NCBI RefSeq assembly: GCF_004803915.1
Contig: NZ_CP039396.1
Location: 1,674,001 to 1,738,000, forward strand
From: Duncaniella dubosii
GTDB taxonomy: Bacteria; Bacteroidota; Bacteroidia; Bacteroidales; Muribaculaceae
Reading direction: 5' to 3'
DNA length: 64,000 nucleotides
Made by a program: the position numbers and the translations under genes
The notes under the pieces: model-generated
Told to the model about the DNA's origin: nothing
Database searches by the model: none
Seen by the model: only the letters and a program-made list of their open reading frames with translations
In this document: positions 28,424 to 38,343 of the stretch, piece by piece
Numbering within the stretch: position 1 is the first letter of the stretch
Layout of the letters: every line of letters begins with the position of its first letter

Positions 28424-29605
28424 TTATGAGAGGGTGAGGTAAATGCTTATATCGACACTGCGCATCCCGATTGCGCGTGCAATCTGCGGGTTTACAATGC
28501 GTCCGAAGAATGTGAACGTAGCTTTTTGCATCCCCGGCAAGAGTTTTAGGGCGTTGCTGACACCCTCGCAGCTGACAATCGAACTCATCAGGGTTAGGAA
28601 GGTGTTGCTGAGTGCCATTGCAGCCGTACGGGCGACGGCACACCCTGCATGTGTGAAGCATACACGGTCGCGGATGGATGCGGAATTTCTTATAGCAAAC
28701 ACTCCGGCCAGATCGACTGACATCATTGCCGGGAAAGCCGCGCCTGTATCGGATGATAGGTCAAAGGCAAGCACACCTTGTTTCATGATTTCAGTCAGTT
28801 CACGTGTCACCGCAAAAGGTTCTCGTGTCGGTGTCACAACGACAACATCCGCACTTCGCAGTGCATTTTCAAGGGTGCGCGGATGAAGGGCCGATGTGAT
28901 TATCCAAGGTCCGAGTTCCTGTTGGGCGCGGCGTAGTGAGTAAACGTCGTTGTCATACATCCTTACTGTCGCCCCGAGGCCGATTGCCGACCGGGCGGCA
29001 GCGCATGCCGCTATGCCGGAACCTATAATAAGGGTCTCGCAGGGGATTATTCCTGCCACTCCGCCAAGAAGGATTCCTTTGCCGCGTGTCGAGTCGGCAA
29101 GCAGTGATGATGCCATTGCGATTGATGCCCGGCCGTCGATTTCTGCAAGGATGTCGGCAAACGGCGTGCAGCCGCAGGAATCTTCCACAAGATCGACAGC
29201 AATCGAGATTATATGTCTGTGGAGCAGTTCGCGGATAGCGTCTTTGTGCTGGTCAGATGGTTTCAGTAGGGTCAGAAGCATAGCCCCGCGTCTCATCTTT
29301 TTGACATCGGTGGCAGTCATGGGCGCGAGATGTATCACAATGTCGCTGCGCAGAGCCTCGTCGCGCGTGACGATTTCTACTCCTGCACGCATGTAGCTGT
29401 TGTCCGTGTAGTTGATACACTGTGCCGCGTTCTCCTGCATTTTCACACGGAATCCGCGCTCGATCAGCTGTCCGGCTGCTTCAGGGGTCAGTGGAAACCG
29501 TCGTTCGCAAGGATAGTCGCATGCAGGCAGTCCGATGGTGAAACCTCGGTGCGACGTATAAGTTTCCTGTTGCTGTTCCTGAGGGGTTGGTATATCCTGA
29601 AGCAT
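28424..29605 (-). CDS. Alanine dehydrogenase / PNT family protein
   Basis: About 393 aa from ATG 29605, five bases after the aroK stop (a TTG at 29614 is less likely). The N-terminal alanine dehydrogenase/transhydrogenase domain shows IGLPACDYPCERRFPLTPEAA and ADIVIHLAP-like spacing (SDIVIHLAPMT); the nucleotide-binding domain has LIIGSGIAACAAARSAIGLGATVRMYDND. The third glycine of the usual GxGxxG is alanine here. Alanine dehydrogenase interconverts alanine and pyruvate with NAD. The substitution and a divergent C-terminus leave the substrate less certain. Confidence 0.78.
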   Translation of the reverse strand: MLQDIPTPQEQQQETYTSHRGFTIGLPACDYPCERRFPLTPEAAGQLIERGFRVKMQENAAQCINYTDNSYMRAGVEIVTRDEALRSDIVIHLAPMTATDVKKMRRGAMLLTLLKPSDQHKDAIRELLHRHIISIAVDLVEDSCGCTPFADILAEIDGRASIAMASSLLADSTRGKGILLGGVAGIIPCETLIIGSGIAACAAARSAIGLGATVRMYDNDVYSLRRAQQELGPWIITSALHPRTLENALRSADVVVVTPTREPFAVTRELTEIMKQGVLAFDLSSDTGAAFPAMMSVDLAGVFAIRNSASIRDRVCFTHAGCAVARTAAMALSNTFLTLMSSIVSCEGVSNALKLLPGMQKATFTFFGRIVNPQIARAIGMRSVDISIYLTLS

Positions 29606-29610
29606 GTTTG

Positions 29611-30165
29611 TCAAAAGTTGGTGGATTGTGTTTTACGCGGGAGATTGAAACGACTGATGAATGCGTTGCATTTTTCCTCTATCTGGTTTTCATCTTCGAG
29701 CAGAGTGGAATCAAAAATTTCAGCTGATTTGCTGTAGTGAGGCATACGTTTTTCAAGTTGTTCTTCGATGAAAACGTCAAGCTGCTCGTCAGTGAGTGCA
29801 GCTATAAGCGGTCGTTTTTGACGTCCGCGTTTCAGGCGTTCGAACAAACGTTCGTGGGAAGTCTGGAGCAACACTGTTATGCCTCGGCTGTTCATGAGCG
29901 ACATATTGTCGCCGAAACATGGAGTCCCGCCGCCACACGCCACAAGTACGTTGGATTTTTCACTGACTTCGAGGAGCATCTCTCGTTCAATTCCGCGGAA
30001 TGCCGCTTCGCCTTCGTCAGCAAAGATTTCACGTATTTTTTTGCCTGCACGGGTTTCGATATAGTCATCGAGATCAATGAACTCAATGTCGCACCGCTGT
30101 GCCAGAGCTTTTCCGAGAGTTGACTTCCCACAGCCCATATATCCAATGAGAAATATTGTTTTCAT
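29611..30165 (-). CDS. aroK: Shikimate kinase
   Basis: A 184-aa protein with the P-loop IFLIGYMGCGKSTLGKALA, the shikimate-binding IDLDDYIETRAGKKIREIF with FRGIEREML, and VLVACGGGTPC; the lid region has RLKRGRQKRPLI. All active-site segments of shikimate kinase are present. The enzyme phosphorylates shikimate on the way to chorismate and aromatic amino acids. It is followed closely by the alanine dehydrogenase-like gene. Confidence 0.96.
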   Translation of the reverse strand: MKTIFLIGYMGCGKSTLGKALAQRCDIEFIDLDDYIETRAGKKIREIFADEGEAAFRGIEREMLLEVSEKSNVLVACGGGTPCFGDNMSLMNSRGITVLLQTSHERLFERLKRGRQKRPLIAALTDEQLDVFIEEQLEKRMPHYSKSAEIFDSTLLEDENQIEEKCNAFISRFNLPRKTQSTNF

Positions 30166-30262
30166 CTTAACAAACAGCTTCTGATTATTCTGGTGATTGC
30201 AAATTTAATTAAAAATTCAGCTAATTTTAGGCCATTCAGACAAAAAGATTATGGCATTGTCG

Positions 30263-31753
30263 TTATCTCTTGTGTGGGATTAGGTCTCTGATATTGATTT
30301 TTTCAAGTTTCATTGCCATAAGGACATAGCCGATGAGGAAAGGGGTACGTATGATCATGTTGAGCCACGGACGGTGGCCGAAGGCAATAAGTTCGGAGAA
30401 AAACCACAATGTTATGGCACTGATAAAATAAAACGATAGCCGTCCGACATTGTATCTGATAGGATATTTTATCTGTCCGACAATGTAGCTTACGGCCATC
30501 ATCGTTCCATAGCAGGCAAACGATGCCCATGCACATCCCATATATCCGTAGCGCGGAACGAGTATGATGTTGACCACAACCGTAATGGCAAGTCCAAGTA
30601 GAGAGAACCACATTCCCCATGCAGTCTTGTCAGTGAGCTTATACCACAGCGAGAGGTTGAAGAATATTCCGAAAAAGAATTCAGCTATCATCACTATCGG
30701 GACGACTTTAAGTCCGCTGAAGTAGCTTGCCGCTATGAAATGCCGGAGTATATCAAGATAGAACATTACAGCAAGGAATATCACCATTGCAAAGATGACA
30801 AAATATTTCATCGCGTCGCTATAGCTTTGAAGCTTGTCTTCGCCTCGTTCTTTTGAGCGGGCAAATATAAACGGCTCGTAGGCGAAGCGGAATGCCTGTG
30901 TGAACATTACCATCACGATGGCTATTTTCAGGTTGGCGCCATAGATGCCAAGTTGCGACATCGCCTCGGATTTGTCGGGAAACAGGATGGGAAACAGTAT
31001 GGAATAGAGAGTCTGGTTCATCACGCCAGCGATGCCGAGTACGAGCAATGGGGCGGAATAAATCAGCATCTCACGCCATAGTTTCGGGTTGAATCTGTAA
31101 GGGAAGCCTCGAAGTTCGGGGAGGAGAAGCGCCACATTTATGACAGAAGTCATCATATTGGCAAGGAAAATGTAGCCTATTCCGAAGTCAGGGTCATAGA
31201 ACCATGCTATCCAGCCGGGAGCCTGTTTCCACAGCCAAGGGCAGATAAGGATAAAGAACAGGTTGAGGCCAATGTTGAGGCCGATGTTCACGAGCCGTAG
31301 AAATGCGAAGCGCATCGGACGTTTCCTGAATCGCAGATATGAGAATGGAAGAGCCGTGAAAGCATCGCAGGCTACGGCGATAGCCATCATGACAATGTAT
31401 GATTCATGTAGCGATGAGTGCATCGCGGTTGAAATCGGCTTGATGAATATCAGAACCAGCGCAAGGAAAGCAGTTGAACTGAGCCCGAGTGATATAAGGG
31501 AGGTCGAGTAGACTTCCATCGGGTCTTTATATCGCTCGTGGTTGGCAAACCGGAAAAATCCTGTCTCCATTCCGTAGGTAAGGATAATCAATGCAAGAGC
31601 CACGATTGCGTAAATATAGCTCACAATACCGTATTCCGACGACGGAAACATCTGTGTATAGAGCGGGACGAGACACCAGTTGAGAAATCGTCCGATGATG
31701 CTGCTAAGGCCATATATGGCCGTATCTTTGGCGAGTGATTTGATTCCTGCCAT
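30263..31753 (-). CDS. Polysaccharide flippase (MOP superfamily, Wzx-like)
   Basis: A 496-aa membrane protein with about 12-14 hydrophobic segments. The start KDTAIYGLSSIIGRFLNWCLVPLYTQMF is the typical first helix of oligosaccharide flippases, and TMMAVSYIVGQIKYPIRYN lies in the C-terminal lobe. Such proteins move lipid-linked sugar units across the inner membrane. No glycosyltransferase genes are beside it, so it is not part of a visible capsule locus. It lies 31 bases after ruvB, same strand. Confidence 0.87.
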   Translation of the reverse strand: MAGIKSLAKDTAIYGLSSIIGRFLNWCLVPLYTQMFPSSEYGIVSYIYAIVALALIILTYGMETGFFRFANHERYKDPMEVYSTSLISLGLSSTAFLALVLIFIKPISTAMHSSLHESYIVMMAIAVACDAFTALPFSYLRFRKRPMRFAFLRLVNIGLNIGLNLFFILICPWLWKQAPGWIAWFYDPDFGIGYIFLANMMTSVINVALLLPELRGFPYRFNPKLWREMLIYSAPLLVLGIAGVMNQTLYSILFPILFPDKSEAMSQLGIYGANLKIAIVMVMFTQAFRFAYEPFIFARSKERGEDKLQSYSDAMKYFVIFAMVIFLAVMFYLDILRHFIAASYFSGLKVVPIVMIAEFFFGIFFNLSLWYKLTDKTAWGMWFSLLGLAITVVVNIILVPRYGYMGCAWASFACYGTMMAVSYIVGQIKYPIRYNVGRLSFYFISAITLWFFSELIAFGHRPWLNMIIRTPFLIGYVLMAMKLEKINIRDLIPHKR

Positions 31754-31784
31754 TATTTTGAAGAGTCTAAACGTGAAAAAGTTT

Positions 31785-32801
31785 TTAGAACAGGCTGCCC
31801 ATAGGCGCAGGGGGATTTATTTTAAGATGAGTGTAGGCGAGCGATGTCACCTCACGCCCGCGCGGTGTACGGCGAAGGAAGCCTTCCATGATGAGGAACG
31901 GTTCGTAGACTTCCTCAATGGTATCCTGCTCTTCGCCTATAGCCGTAGCGATTGTCGACAGTCCGACCGGGCCGCCTTCAAACTTGTTGATCATTGTCAA
32001 CAGAAGTTTATGGTCCATTTCATCGAGTCCGTAGCGGTCGATATTGAGGGCTTCGAGGGAGAATCGTGCGATTTCAGGCTCGATGTCGCCGTTTCCTTTC
32101 ACTTGGGCGAAATCACGGACACGTCTTAGAAGCGAATTCGCTATTCGTGGTGTCCCTCGGCTTCGCAGAGCTATCTCGTGGGCGGCCTCGGCGGTACATC
32201 TCACACCCAGCAAGGCGGCCGACCGCATGATTATGCGTTCCAGAACCTCATGATTGTAATATTCCAGATGACAGTTGATGCCGAAACGTGCGCGCATCGG
32301 AGCTGTCAGCATGCCTGAACGGGTTGTGGCGCCGACAAGAGTGAACGGGGAGAGTGACAGCTGGACTGAGCGTGCTCCCGGTCCTTTATCAATCATGATG
32401 TCGATTTTATAGTCCTCCATAGCGGAGTAGAGGTATTCCTCGACTACCCGGGAAAGACGATGGATCTCGTCAATGAAAAGGACATCGTTCTCTTCGAGTG
32501 ACGTGAGGATTCCGGCAAGGTCGCCGGGCTTGTCAAGCACCGGCCCGGATGTGACTTTGAAGTTTACTCCGAGTTCATTGGCGATAATTCCTGCCAGAGT
32601 GGTTTTCCCAAGTCCCGGAGGACCGAAAAGCAGCAGATGGTCGAGCGCTTCGCCTCGCATCCGCGCGGCTTGTACGAATACCTTCAGATTCTCTACCACC
32701 TTTTCCTGACCGTTGAACGAGTCGAAAAACGATGGACGGAGAGCCCTTTCAAAATCTTTGTCCGCGCTGACGCGGTCATGTATGTCGAAATCTGATTCCA
32801 T
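31785..32801 (-). CDS. ruvB: Holliday junction branch migration helicase RuvB
   Basis: A 338-aa AAA+ ATPase of normal RuvB length: [18 protein letters not shown], Walker [17 protein letters not shown], Walker [12 protein letters not shown], sensor and arginine-finger segment [21 protein letters not shown], and the winged-helix C-terminus ([21 protein letters not shown]). RuvB drives branch migration with RuvA during recombination repair. ruvA is not in the window. The flippase gene follows 31 bases later. Confidence 0.97.
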   Translation of the reverse strand: MESDFDIHDRVSADKDFERALRPSFFDSFNGQEKVVENLKVFVQAARMRGEALDHLLLFGPPGLGKTTLAGIIANELGVNFKVTSGPVLDKPGDLAGILTSLEENDVLFIDEIHRLSRVVEEYLYSAMEDYKIDIMIDKGPGARSVQLSLSPFTLVGATTRSGMLTAPMRARFGINCHLEYYNHEVLERIIMRSAALLGVRCTAEAAHEIALRSRGTPRIANSLLRRVRDFAQVKGNGDIEPEIARFSLEALNIDRYGLDEMDHKLLLTMINKFEGGPVGLSTIATAIGEEQDTIEEVYEPFLIMEGFLRRTPRGREVTSLAYTHLKINPPAPMGSLF

Positions 32802-32940
32802 TAATTCTATGGGGATAATAGGGGCACAGGCTTGTCATGTATATGCGTGCTCCTATGTGATGTCAAATTACAAAATTAGCAAATTTATCTGAAAGCAGAC
32901 CTCTCGGTATGCTAAATTTTGTAACGGTCTCAAAAACTGA

Positions 32941-32973
32941 TTTTGGAGATATATCCGATTTTGGTTACCTTTG
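32941..32973 (+). promoter_or_regulatory. Bacteroidota promoter for the U32 gene
   Basis: TTTTG at 32941-32945, 20 bases, then TACCTTTG at 32966-32973, about 69 bases before the ATG at 33042. Good match in both boxes and spacing. Confidence 0.6.
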
Positions 32974-33041
32974 CCGGACTGTAAATTGAAATTTTGCTGA
33001 GATGTGAAGATGACGTGTCAGCAATGAACTTATTCTTGGTA

Positions 33042-34283
33042 ATGAACAGAAAAGATTTTGAAATCATGGCTCCTGTGGGGAGCTACGAGTCTTTGCATGC
33101 CGCAATCGAGGCCGGGACAGACGCTATATATTTCGGAGTCGAGGGGCTTAACATGCGCTCCCGCTCTTCGGTCAATTTTACCCTTGATGATTTGCGTAAC
33201 ATAGCGTCGATATGTGATAAGGCAGGAGTCAAGACCTATCTTACCGTGAATACTATTATATATGATGGCGAGCTTGACAAGATGCGTGCGGTCATTGACG
33301 CGGTTAAAGAGAGCGGTATATCTGCAATTATAGCGAGCGACATCGCTGCTATAACCTATGCCCGTTCAATCGGCGTGGAGATTCATATTTCAACGCAGCT
33401 TAATGTGACCAATATCGAGGCTGTAAGATTCTTTGCCCGGTTTGCCGATGTCATGGTTCTCGCGCGTGAACTGAATCTTGATCAGGTCAAGAGTATTGCC
33501 GATGCGATAGAGAGAGATGACATACGTGGCCCCAAGGGTGAGCGTGTCCGCATCGAGATGTTCTGTCACGGGGCTTTGTGCATGGCCGTTTCCGGCAAAT
33601 GCTATCTCAGTCTCCATGAGATGAATTCGAGTGCAAACCGTGGTGCATGCACTCAGATATGCCGTAGGGGCTACACAGTCACAGACCGTGAGACCGGCGA
33701 CCAGCTTGATATTGAAAACAAATATATCATGTCGCCAAAAGATTTGAAAACAATCCATTTCCTTAATAAGATGATTGATGCGGGAGTGAGAGTGTTTAAA
33801 ATCGAAGGGCGCGCACGCGGGCCTGAATATGTGAAGATAGCTGTCCAGTCATATTCCGAGGCTATAAATGCGATATGTGATGGTGAATTCACTGATGACA
33901 AAATTGCCCGTTGGGATTCAGAACTTGAGAAGATTTTTAACCGTGGTTTCTGGGATGGATATTATCTTGGCCAGCGTCTCGGCGAGTGGTCGGCCAAATA
34001 TGGTTCGTCGGCCACACGTGTGAAGCGTTATCTCGCCAAAGGTGTAAGATATTTCCCGAAACTTGGAGTCGGGGAATTCGTAATGGAAGCCGGCGAGCTG
34101 CATGTCGGTGACGAGGTTGTCATCACCGGGACAGATACCGGGGCTATAATTTTAAAAGTAGAGGAGTTGCGCCTTGAATACGATCCTGTCCCGATGGTTA
34201 AGAAAGGAGATAATTTCTCAATCAAAGTCCCGCGAAAGATACGTCCGTCAGACCGTCTGTATGTATGGGATAAGACCGAATAG
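33042..34283 (+). CDS. U32 family protein, TrhP-like tRNA hydroxylase
   Basis: About 413 aa from ATG 33042 (MNRKDFEIMAPVGSYESLHAA); the frame extends to 32994 but this start gives the standard family N-terminus. U32 core motifs are AGTDAIYFGVEGLNMR, VHISTQLNVTN-like (IHISTQLNVTN) and the cysteine cluster FCHGALCMAVSGKCYLS with GACTQICRRGY, which in studied members holds an iron-sulfur cluster. Proteins of this type (YegQ/TrhP) are needed for prephenate-dependent hydroxylation of uridine 34 in tRNA rather than being peptidases. The exact modification is inference. Confidence 0.85.
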   Translation: MNRKDFEIMAPVGSYESLHAAIEAGTDAIYFGVEGLNMRSRSSVNFTLDDLRNIASICDKAGVKTYLTVNTIIYDGELDKMRAVIDAVKESGISAIIASDIAAITYARSIGVEIHISTQLNVTNIEAVRFFARFADVMVLARELNLDQVKSIADAIERDDIRGPKGERVRIEMFCHGALCMAVSGKCYLSLHEMNSSANRGACTQICRRGYTVTDRETGDQLDIENKYIMSPKDLKTIHFLNKMIDAGVRVFKIEGRARGPEYVKIAVQSYSEAINAICDGEFTDDKIARWDSELEKIFNRGFWDGYYLGQRLGEWSAKYGSSATRVKRYLAKGVRYFPKLGVGEFVMEAGELHVGDEVVITGTDTGAIILKVEELRLEYDPVPMVKKGDNFSIKVPRKIRPSDRLYVWDKTE

Positions 34284-34351
34284 AGGATTCCTGTTTGTCA
34301 GATGATTGCCCGGATTCACTCTTTTAACGGATTCCGGATTCAAGAGACGAT

Positions 34352-34390
34352 ATAACGGAATGGTTGACAGTTTAGTCGCCATTCCGTTAT
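34352..34390 (+). terminator. Hairpin after the U32 gene
   Basis: ATAACGGAATGG (34352-34363) and CCATTCCGTTAT (34379-34390) are exact reverse complements with a 15-base loop, followed by GTTATTTATC. It lies 68 bases after the stop in the 277-base spacer before the TolC operon, which otherwise holds only a -7 element TATATTTG at 34485-34492. Confidence 0.7.
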
Positions 34391-34560
34391 GTTATTTATC
34401 GTGATAGGAAAAATTGACCAAAAATTAGTCGATACGGAGTTGAAAACGTTAGATTAAAATAAACTTTTAATCTTTAAAAGAGGTTATATTTGCAAGCCCG
34501 TTTGTATGTCATAAGTACATGCGGGTTACTCGACGTTTCAACTAAGTTTCCAAATAAATC

Positions 34561-36039
34561 ATGATAATAAGAAGATTTTTACTATCGCTGTTTGGTTTGT
34601 ATGCTCTTGGCTCTTTCGCACAGACATCTGCGGTGGCAGACGGTAGTGTCGTGACACTTGAGCAATGCCGGGAGATGGCTCTTTCCAACAACAAGAATCT
34701 GAGAAAATCGGCACAGCAAATCAAGGTGGCCGGCTATGAGAAGGATCAGGCTTTTGCCGCATATCTGCCTGCTATTGACTTTGCCGGCGGATACATGTAT
34801 AATCAGAAGGGCGTATCTGTCTTTGGTTCAGACCAGCTGCTGCCTGTGAAGACCTTCAATATTGAGAAGCAGGACTATGAGTTCGGTCTCGTCAAGAATC
34901 CGGTGACCGGCGAACCTGTGCTGGTCAATGGCAAGCCTATCCCGGAACAGATGGCCTATCTGCCCAAAGAGGCTTTAAGCTATGACATTCACAATGTGTT
35001 TTTCGGTGCTGTCACGCTTACACAACCTATTTTTATGGGTGGTAAGATAGTTGCTATGAATAAGATTACAGGCTATGCGGAAAATCTTGCGCGTGCGATG
35101 CACGACAATGCCGCTCAGGATGTGGTCTATGCGGTTGATGCGGCTTATTGGCAGGTTGTCTCGCTGAAAGCAAAGCATAAGCTCGCGGTGAGTTTTGTCA
35201 ATCTTCTCGACACACTGAGCCGTAATGTATCGCTCATGGTCGAGCAGGGTGTCGCCACCAAGCGTGACCAGCTTACGGTGGATGTCAAGCTGAATTCCGC
35301 TCAGGTCGATTTGACAAAAGTTGAAAACGGACTGGTGCTTTCACGTATGGCGCTTGCCCAAGTGTGCGGTCTTCCGGTCCACACAATGCTCACTCTTGCC
35401 GATGAGGATGCGGAGACAATCAGTGCGACAGCCCCGATTGCCAAGTCATACAATATGCAGGATGTCTATTCCGCCCGCGAAGATCTCCGCGCTCTTGAAC
35501 TCGGTGTGAAGATATATAAGGAAAAAGAGAATATAGCCCGGGCCTCGATGATGCCTAACCTTGCGCTGGTAGGGGCATACACCTTCTCCAATCCGAATAT
35601 GTTCAATGGTTTCGAGAAGAAATTCTCAGGGATGTTTTCGGTCGGTGCTATGCTCACAGTGCCTATCTGGCACTGGGGAGGTAATTATAATAAGGTGCGT
35701 GCTGCTAAGGCTCAGACGGTTGCCGCTCGTCTTGAACTTGACAACGCCAAGGATATGATAGACCTTCAGGTCAATCAGGCTTCTTTCAAGGCTCAGGAGG
35801 CCGTGAAAACATTTAACATGACTGAAGCCAATCTTGAGAAGGCCGACGAAAATCTGCGTTGTGCCGAAGTCGGTTTCCGTGACGGCGTGATGACGGTCGA
35901 CAATGTGATGGAAGCACAGACGGCTTGGCTTAAGGCTCATTCCGAGAATGTCGATGCACGGATAGATGTATATCTCTGTGATGTCTATCTCAACAAGGTG
36001 CTTGGACGGCTCGATGTCAGTACGCCGGCTTTCGAATAA
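34561..36039 (+). CDS. TolC family outer membrane efflux protein
   Basis: A 492-aa protein with a signal peptide (LFGLYALGSFAQ). Two outer-membrane efflux repeats are seen: SVVTLEQCREMALSNNKNLRKSAQQI and a second half with ARASMMPNLALVGAYTFSNP; the long helical stretches (NAAQDVVYAVDAAYWQVVSLKAKHKLA) form the periplasmic tunnel. It is the first gene of an export operon with HlyD and two ABC-2 permeases, 49 bases before the HlyD ATG. Likely the outer-membrane channel of that pump. Confidence 0.93.
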   Translation: MIIRRFLLSLFGLYALGSFAQTSAVADGSVVTLEQCREMALSNNKNLRKSAQQIKVAGYEKDQAFAAYLPAIDFAGGYMYNQKGVSVFGSDQLLPVKTFNIEKQDYEFGLVKNPVTGEPVLVNGKPIPEQMAYLPKEALSYDIHNVFFGAVTLTQPIFMGGKIVAMNKITGYAENLARAMHDNAAQDVVYAVDAAYWQVVSLKAKHKLAVSFVNLLDTLSRNVSLMVEQGVATKRDQLTVDVKLNSAQVDLTKVENGLVLSRMALAQVCGLPVHTMLTLADEDAETISATAPIAKSYNMQDVYSAREDLRALELGVKIYKEKENIARASMMPNLALVGAYTFSNPNMFNGFEKKFSGMFSVGAMLTVPIWHWGGNYNKVRAAKAQTVAARLELDNAKDMIDLQVNQASFKAQEAVKTFNMTEANLEKADENLRCAEVGFRDGVMTVDNVMEAQTAWLKAHSENVDARIDVYLCDVYLNKVLGRLDVSTPAFE

Positions 36040-36088
36040 ATTCGAAAAAATAAAAAGTAACATCAACCTCATAATATTTCCTGAAATC

Positions 36089-37108
36089 ATGTCAGATATA
36101 AAAAACAGCCCCGCTGCTACTCCCGAACAGCGCGAAAATAAGATCCTCATGGTGGCTATGGGCATAATGGTGGTAATCTGCATAGTGCTTGCGATACTCG
36201 GTTTCTGTTTCCTTAATAAGCCTAAGGACATAGTCGAAGGTCAGGCCGACGCTACATCTATCCGTATTTCCGGCAAGCTTCCCGGAAGAGTAATGAAGAT
36301 TTATGTCCATGAAGGCGATCTCGTCAAGGCCGGTGACACGTTGGTGCACATCCATTCGTCGCTTGTCGATGCCAAACTTATGCAGGCGGAGGGTATGGAG
36401 ACCGTTGCGCGCACTCAGAACCAGAAGGTGGATGCCGGTACACGCAAGCAGATTGTACAGGCAGCCCGCGATTTGGTCAGTCAGGCTGAGGCGGCCGTAG
36501 GCATCACCCGGAAGACCTATACGAGAATGCAGAATCTGTTCAATGAGGGAGTCGTGTCCGAACAGAAGCGTGATGAGGCCAAGGCTGCATACGATGCTGC
36601 CGTTGCCGCTCACAAGGCTGCCCAGAGCCAGCTCGACCTTGCTGTCTCCGGTGCGCAGAAAGAAGATAAGGAAAGCGCCGCCGCTATGGTCGATGTTGCA
36701 AAAGGCGGCGTGGCCGAGGTGCAGAGCCTTCTCGAAGACCAGTATCTTCTTGCTCCGTGCGACGGTCAGATTGATGCCGTTTATCCGGAGGAGAGTGAGC
36801 TCGTGTCGCTTGGTGCTCCGATAATGAGCCTTTTGAAGCTTAGCGACAAGTGGGTGACATTCAATGTACGCGAGGAATTGCTCAATGATATGCCTATGGG
36901 TGGAGAAATCGAGATTATGATTCCTGCTCTTGACCAGAAAAAGACTAAGGCCAAAATCTATTATATCCGTGATCTCGGCACTTACGCCACATGGCAGGCC
37001 ACAAAGGCAACAGGGCAGTGGGACAGCAAAACCTTTGAGGTGAAAGCCCGCACGATTGACTCTATTCCGGCTCTGCGTCCGGGCATGAGTGTCGTGTATT
37101 TCAAATAG
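36089..37108 (+). CDS. HlyD family periplasmic adaptor protein
   Basis: 339 aa from ATG 36089 (MSDIKNSPAATPEQRENK); the frame runs open upstream but overlaps tolC. One N-terminal membrane helix (ILMVAMGIMVVICIVLAILGFCF) is followed by the biotinyl-lipoyl-like half ISGKLPGRVMKIYVHEGDLVKAGDTLVHI, a helical hairpin with TRMQNLFNEGVVSEQKRDEAKAAYD, and the second lipoyl half LLAPCDGQIDAVYPEESELVSLGAPI. This is the membrane fusion protein of a tripartite pump, linking TolC to the two permeases encoded next. Confidence 0.93.
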   Translation: MSDIKNSPAATPEQRENKILMVAMGIMVVICIVLAILGFCFLNKPKDIVEGQADATSIRISGKLPGRVMKIYVHEGDLVKAGDTLVHIHSSLVDAKLMQAEGMETVARTQNQKVDAGTRKQIVQAARDLVSQAEAAVGITRKTYTRMQNLFNEGVVSEQKRDEAKAAYDAAVAAHKAAQSQLDLAVSGAQKEDKESAAAMVDVAKGGVAEVQSLLEDQYLLAPCDGQIDAVYPEESELVSLGAPIMSLLKLSDKWVTFNVREELLNDMPMGGEIEIMIPALDQKKTKAKIYYIRDLGTYATWQATKATGQWDSKTFEVKARTIDSIPALRPGMSVVYFK

Positions 37109-37158
37109 TCAATCACTGTCCGCATCCCTTCTCCTCATAATTTCTAATCAGAAGTCCC

Positions 37159-38313
37159 ATGTTGTTACAGATTATAAAACGCGAACTACGTCGGCTCACA
37201 TCAAGAAAGATTTATATCTTCATGATGTTGATTGTCCCGATATGCTTCACTTTTTTCTTCCTCAATCTTATGGGCGAAGGACTGCCGTTGAAGATACCTG
37301 TAGGAGTGGTCGATCTTGACCACACATCTCTTTCCCGTAAGGTATGCCGTTCGCTCAATGCAAGTGAACTTATTGACATCTCGGCCGATGCCGAGAGTTT
37401 CCACGATGCCATTGAGAAAGTCAGGAGTGGCGAAATATATGGTTTTTTCTATATTCCATCGGATTTTCAGAAAAAGGCCATCAGTGGAGGGACTCCGACA
37501 TTGTCGTTTTATTCAAACATGGCGGTTTTCGTACCCGGTTCGCTGTCATTCAAAGGCTTCAAGACGATTGCAGTTTTGACAAGCGGCGGCATTGTCAAAA
37601 CGACACTTGTCGGTATGGGTGCGGATGAGGATACTGCCGGAGCATTGCTTCAGCCTGTAGTGATTCGTAGCCATCCTTTGAATAATCCTTGGCTGAACTA
37701 TGCAATCTACCTCAGTCCGTCTTTTATTCCTTGCCTTCTGGCTCTGATTGTGTTGCTTATGACGGTTTTCAGCATCTGTCAGGAAAACAAGACCGGAACA
37801 TCGGTCGAATGGATGAGGTTGGCCCGTGGAAACATGGCAGTCGCTCTTGCGGGAAAACTGTTGCCGCAGACTGTGATTTTCACTTCGGTCGGGGTGGCTA
37901 TGCAGGCGGTGATGTTCCGTTTCCTCGGTTTTCCGCTTAACTGCCATCCGCTCAATATGATATTTGCGATGCTGCTGCTCGTCATGGCCTGTCAGGCTTT
38001 CGCGACTTTTATTACGGAGATGCTTCCGAATCTCCGCATGGCAATGAGTATAGTCTCGCTGACGGGCATTCTGTGTTTCTCGATAGCCGGGTTTTCGTTC
38101 CCGGTCGAAAAGATGTATGGCGGAGTTGCAATCTTTTCATATCTTGTCCCGATACGCTATTATTTCCTGATTTATATAGATCAGGCGCTTAATGGCATCC
38201 CTCTCTACTATTCCCGCTTTTACTATATGGCTCTTCTCGCTTTCCTGCTACTGCCTGCACTTGGATTGCGGAGGCTTGCCAAACGACTTGAAAATCCTAT
38301 TTATGTGCCATAG
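37159..38313 (+). CDS. ABC-2 type permease (first of two)
   Basis: A 384-aa protein: an N-terminal membrane helix (IYIFMMLIVPICFTFFFLNLM), a ~150-residue extracytoplasmic domain (KIPVGVVDLDHTSLSRKVCRSLNASELIDI), then about five helices (FIPCLLALIVLLMTVF, MIFAMLLLVMACQAFATFI, MAMSIVSLTGILCFSIAGF). This is the YhhJ/ABC2_membrane_3 layout. No ATP-binding domain exists in this protein or in its operon. Starts 50 bases after hlyD and 30 bases before the second permease. Confidence 0.88.
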   Translation: MLLQIIKRELRRLTSRKIYIFMMLIVPICFTFFFLNLMGEGLPLKIPVGVVDLDHTSLSRKVCRSLNASELIDISADAESFHDAIEKVRSGEIYGFFYIPSDFQKKAISGGTPTLSFYSNMAVFVPGSLSFKGFKTIAVLTSGGIVKTTLVGMGADEDTAGALLQPVVIRSHPLNNPWLNYAIYLSPSFIPCLLALIVLLMTVFSICQENKTGTSVEWMRLARGNMAVALAGKLLPQTVIFTSVGVAMQAVMFRFLGFPLNCHPLNMIFAMLLLVMACQAFATFITEMLPNLRMAMSIVSLTGILCFSIAGFSFPVEKMYGGVAIFSYLVPIRYYFLIYIDQALNGIPLYYSRFYYMALLAFLLLPALGLRRLAKRLENPIYVP

Positions 38314-38343
38314 ACACAAGACGTTAAAAGATAGATAAATAAT

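Noticed and set aside
28443..29396. 147- and 148-aa + strand frames opposite the alanine dehydrogenase-like gene
   Set aside because: Low-complexity Ala/Ser/Arg composition typical of antisense reading; no promoter or motif.
36001..36088. Longer start of the HlyD gene at 35966
   Set aside because: The extension overlaps the end of tolC by 74 bases and has no HlyD-like sequence; ATG 36089 gives the usual short N-terminus before the membrane helix.
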